This document shows positions 62,232 through 64,000 of a stretch of 64,000 nucleotides of DNA, one piece after another. Every line of letters starts with the position of its first letter. Within the stretch, counting starts at the first letter, position 1. The translations under genes were made by a program, and so were the position numbers. This stretch comes from Cryomorpha sp963836915 (lineage in GTDB: Bacteria > Bacteroidota > Bacteroidia > Flavobacteriales_D > Cryomorphaceae). The notes beneath the pieces are model-generated. The model ran no database searches. It was not told the origin of the DNA and saw only the letters and a program-made list of their open reading frames with translations. Location of the stretch: NCBI GenBank assembly GCA_963836915.1, contig CAWILH010000002.1, forward strand, positions 3,286,001 through 3,350,000. The letters are read 5' to 3'.

Positions 62232-64000
62232 ATGTTGCGAAATCTTTACCTCTTGGGATTGATTCTCTTAGTTTCTTCTTCTTCAATTTATGCGCAGGTG
62301 GGTAGTGGTACCCTTAAAGGTAACCTCACCGATTCTGAAACAGGCGAGCCACTGCCTTTTGTAAATATTGTGGTTCAGAACGGTGGTGCTCTGGTCACCG
62401 GAGGTTCTACTGACATAAACGGCAAGTATACGATCAAGCCAATTCAGCCTGGCACCTATGACGTGCTCGTGTCAAATGTTGGTTATAATGGAAAAAAAAT
62501 TGAAGGAGTTGTAGTAACAGGAAACCGGATAGAATTTTTGGACATTCAGCTTGATCCTGGGATCAAGCTCGATGAGTTTGAAGTGATTGACTATACCGTA
62601 CCGCTTATCATAAAAGATGGTGGTCCTAGCGGACAAACTATTTCGCGTGATGAGATAGCAAGGCTTCCTGCCCGCTCAGCCGCCGGAGTAGCCGCTACTG
62701 TCGGTGGAGTGCAGGCTACAGGCAATGGTCTTTCAATGAGAGGAGGCCGAGAAGAAAATACGTTTTTCTATATAGATGGAATTAAGGTGCGTGGGTCAAC
62801 GCAACTTCCAAAAGCAGCAATTGAAGAAGTAGCTGTGCTCACAGGGGGTATACCGGCAAATTACGGAGATGCCACCGGTGGTATTGTCTCCATTACTACA
62901 CGTGGTGCGACGCGCCAATGGTTTGGGGGTGTCGATCTGATTACATCGGGTTTTGCCAATGAAGATGGCAATGGGGTTGGTTTGGATCGATTTGCACAAA
63001 CCCAAGTGGAAGGTGTAGTCTCAGGCCCTTTGCTTTGGAAGAAAGATGCAGAAGGGAACAAAACAAGGCCTACCCTTGGCTTTTTCGCTTCTGGAAATTA
63101 TAGTAATTTTCTGGATAGCAGACCCACTATTGGTAACTATAGAATAAAAGGTGATGTGCGCGAACGTCTCGTGTCAAACCCTATCAACTTTTTTCAAAAT
63201 GGAACTAGAACCATAGGTTCGACAGATCAGTATATCGGTGAAGATGGACTCCCGATCAACGCCACAGTGACAGCTCCAGTAATAATTGGTAATAGTAATT
63301 CCTTGTTTTTGAAGGAAGATGATTGGGAAGAAGTACCTGCACGACAAAACAATCGCTCTCAACGGGTATCCGGCACATTGAAATTGGATATTGCTACCAA
63401 GCCTAATTTTGACCTGTCTTTTGGAGGAACTTACGACAGGTCTTTCAATAATATTTACAGTTATGGAAATAGTCTTTTAAATTACCAAAGCAACGGCGAG
63501 TCTACCGACCAGACATGGAGAGCATTCGGTCGCTTTACCCAACGATTTTTAAGTGATGATGCAGAAGATGATGGATTGATTAAAAATGCTTTTTATAGTG
63601 TTATGGTCGATTATAGCTCACGTCAATTCAAGCAGCAAGACCCTACCCACGAAGATAGATTATTCAACTATGGATATGTGGGGAAATTTGAGACGATTAG
63701 CGTTCCAAACTACCGATTTCGCAGTGATACGAATGTGATTGGTTTTTATCAGGCTGGATTGAGAGAATTAGAAACTGTCTTTACCCCGAGTGATGTAAAT
63801 TCTGAACTTGCATCTTATACCTCAGCCCTGTACGACTTTTATGATGATATTGGTTTTACTGTTAGAACCCAGAATGACATTCAGGCTGCGAATGGACTGA
63901 TTAATGGACAGTCACCAGAGTCAATATACGGATTGTATACGAGTATCGGAGCACCTTTTGGAAGCTTTCAAAAATTTGAGCAGAATCAATTCAGGATCAC
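62232..64000 (+). CDS. TonB-dependent receptor, 3' end outside the window
   Basis: 589 residues visible, with frame still open at the edge. Signal peptide (MLRNLYLLGLILLVSSSSIYA), a carboxypeptidase-regulatory-like domain (GTLKGNLTDSETGEPLPFVN), then a plug (ATVGGVQATGNGLSMRGGRE, YGDATGGIVSITTRG) and the first part of the barrel. It resembles large Bacteroidota receptors without an STN domain. Ligand unknown; no SusD-like partner is within the window. Confidence 0.92.
   Translation, partial: MLRNLYLLGLILLVSSSSIYAQVGSGTLKGNLTDSETGEPLPFVNIVVQNGGALVTGGSTDINGKYTIKPIQPGTYDVLVSNVGYNGKKIEGVVVTGNRIEFLDIQLDPGIKLDEFEVIDYTVPLIIKDGGPSGQTISRDEIARLPARSAAGVAATVGGVQATGNGLSMRGGREENTFFYIDGIKVRGSTQLPKAAIEEVAVLTGGIPANYGDATGGIVSITTRGATRQWFGGVDLITSGFANEDGNGVGLDRFAQTQVEGVVSGPLLWKKDAEGNKTRPTLGFFASGNYSNFLDSRPTIGNYRIKGDVRERLVSNPINFFQNGTRTIGSTDQYIGEDGLPINATVTAPVIIGNSNSLFLKEDDWEEVPARQNNRSQRVSGTLKLDIATKPNFDLSFGGTYDRSFNNIYSYGNSLLNYQSNGESTDQTWRAFGRFTQRFLSDDAEDDGLIKNAFYSVMVDYSSRQFKQQDPTHEDRLFNYGYVGKFETISVPNYRFRSDTNVIGFYQAGLRELETVFTPSDVNSELASYTSALYDFYDDIGFTVRTQNDIQAANGLINGQSPESIYGLYTSIGAPFGSFQKFEQNQFRI

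Noticed and set aside
1..64000. Prophage, integrative element or defence island
   Set aside because: No integrase, transposase, phage structural, restriction-modification or toxin cluster beyond one VapBC-like pair; nearly all genes are core-type.

Overview
This is a 64 kb stretch of ordinary bacterial chromosome from the phylum Bacteroidota, probably a free-living flavobacterium-like or cytophaga-like lineage; I cannot name a genus. The signs are a sigma/FecR/TonB-receptor/DUF4249 locus, promoters of the TTTG-N17-20-TAnnTTTG type, atpD-atpC detached from the rest of the ATP synthase genes, a bacterial geranylgeranylglyceryl-phosphate synthase, an ExbB/ExbD/ExbD operon, a C-terminus resembling a type IX secretion sorting domain, and very weak Shine-Dalgarno sequences. 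I see no integrase, transposase, phage module, CRISPR array or defence island.

Layout. 1-11.4 kb: threonine/glycine metabolism (kbl, cut by the window edge), a repeat array, an exported formylglycine-generating-enzyme-like lipoprotein, gdhA, dprA, kdsB, an HU/SPOR-type envelope protein, small membrane and metabolic genes, and a CAU tRNA. 11.5-16.6 kb: fructosamine kinase, the Lhr-type helicase and PdeM nuclease pair, and an aldo/keto reductase. 16.7-22.6 kb: an ECF sigma factor, FecR anti-sigma, STN-type TonB receptor, DUF4249 lipoprotein, second FecR and a 49-residue ORF, closed by a terminator. 22.7-32.9 kb: acuI-like reductase plus RidA, an outer-membrane barrel, rpoN, an aldehyde dehydrogenase, a two-component system and a short-chain dehydrogenase. 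33-43.5 kb: lipoproteins, two tRNA genes (Ala-GGC, Ser-GGA), tatD, asparaginase, the ExbBD operon, a CPBP protease, dus and a LolC/E-like permease. 43.5-52.2 kb: rbfA, hflX, a cytochrome b-like/cytochrome c pair, a DUF6263-like AT-rich gene, maeB, a VapBC-like pair and atpCD. 52.2-59.1 kb: ribF followed by a vitamin cluster (YkoF-like binding protein, PnuC/PnuT transporter, NadR-like P-loop kinase), a TPP riboswitch, a TonB receptor and a ThiE-like gene, then GGGP synthase. 59.1-64 kb: a phosphopantetheinyl transferase, ahcY, small exported proteins and a TonB receptor cut by the right edge.

The most useful observations not obvious from a simple gene list are these. (1) Four genes are broken by single-base frameshifts: two TonB receptors, a cytochrome c and a PIN toxin. 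Three of them are restored by adding one base to a short C/G run, which points to a systematic base-calling error rather than gene decay. (2) A complete thiamine-salvage neighbourhood sits around a canonical TPP riboswitch, but the inner-membrane transporter and kinase lie upstream of the switch, in the ribF transcription unit. (3) The formylglycine-generating-enzyme-like protein keeps both catalytic cysteines yet is predicted to be an exported lipoprotein. (4) A Rieske-fold-like lipoprotein has lost most cluster ligands. (5) A 91-bp-period intergenic array has a degenerate relative 23 kb away. I did not find a convincingly new multi-gene system; the best candidates for follow-up are the thiamine kinase and the two-FecR locus.
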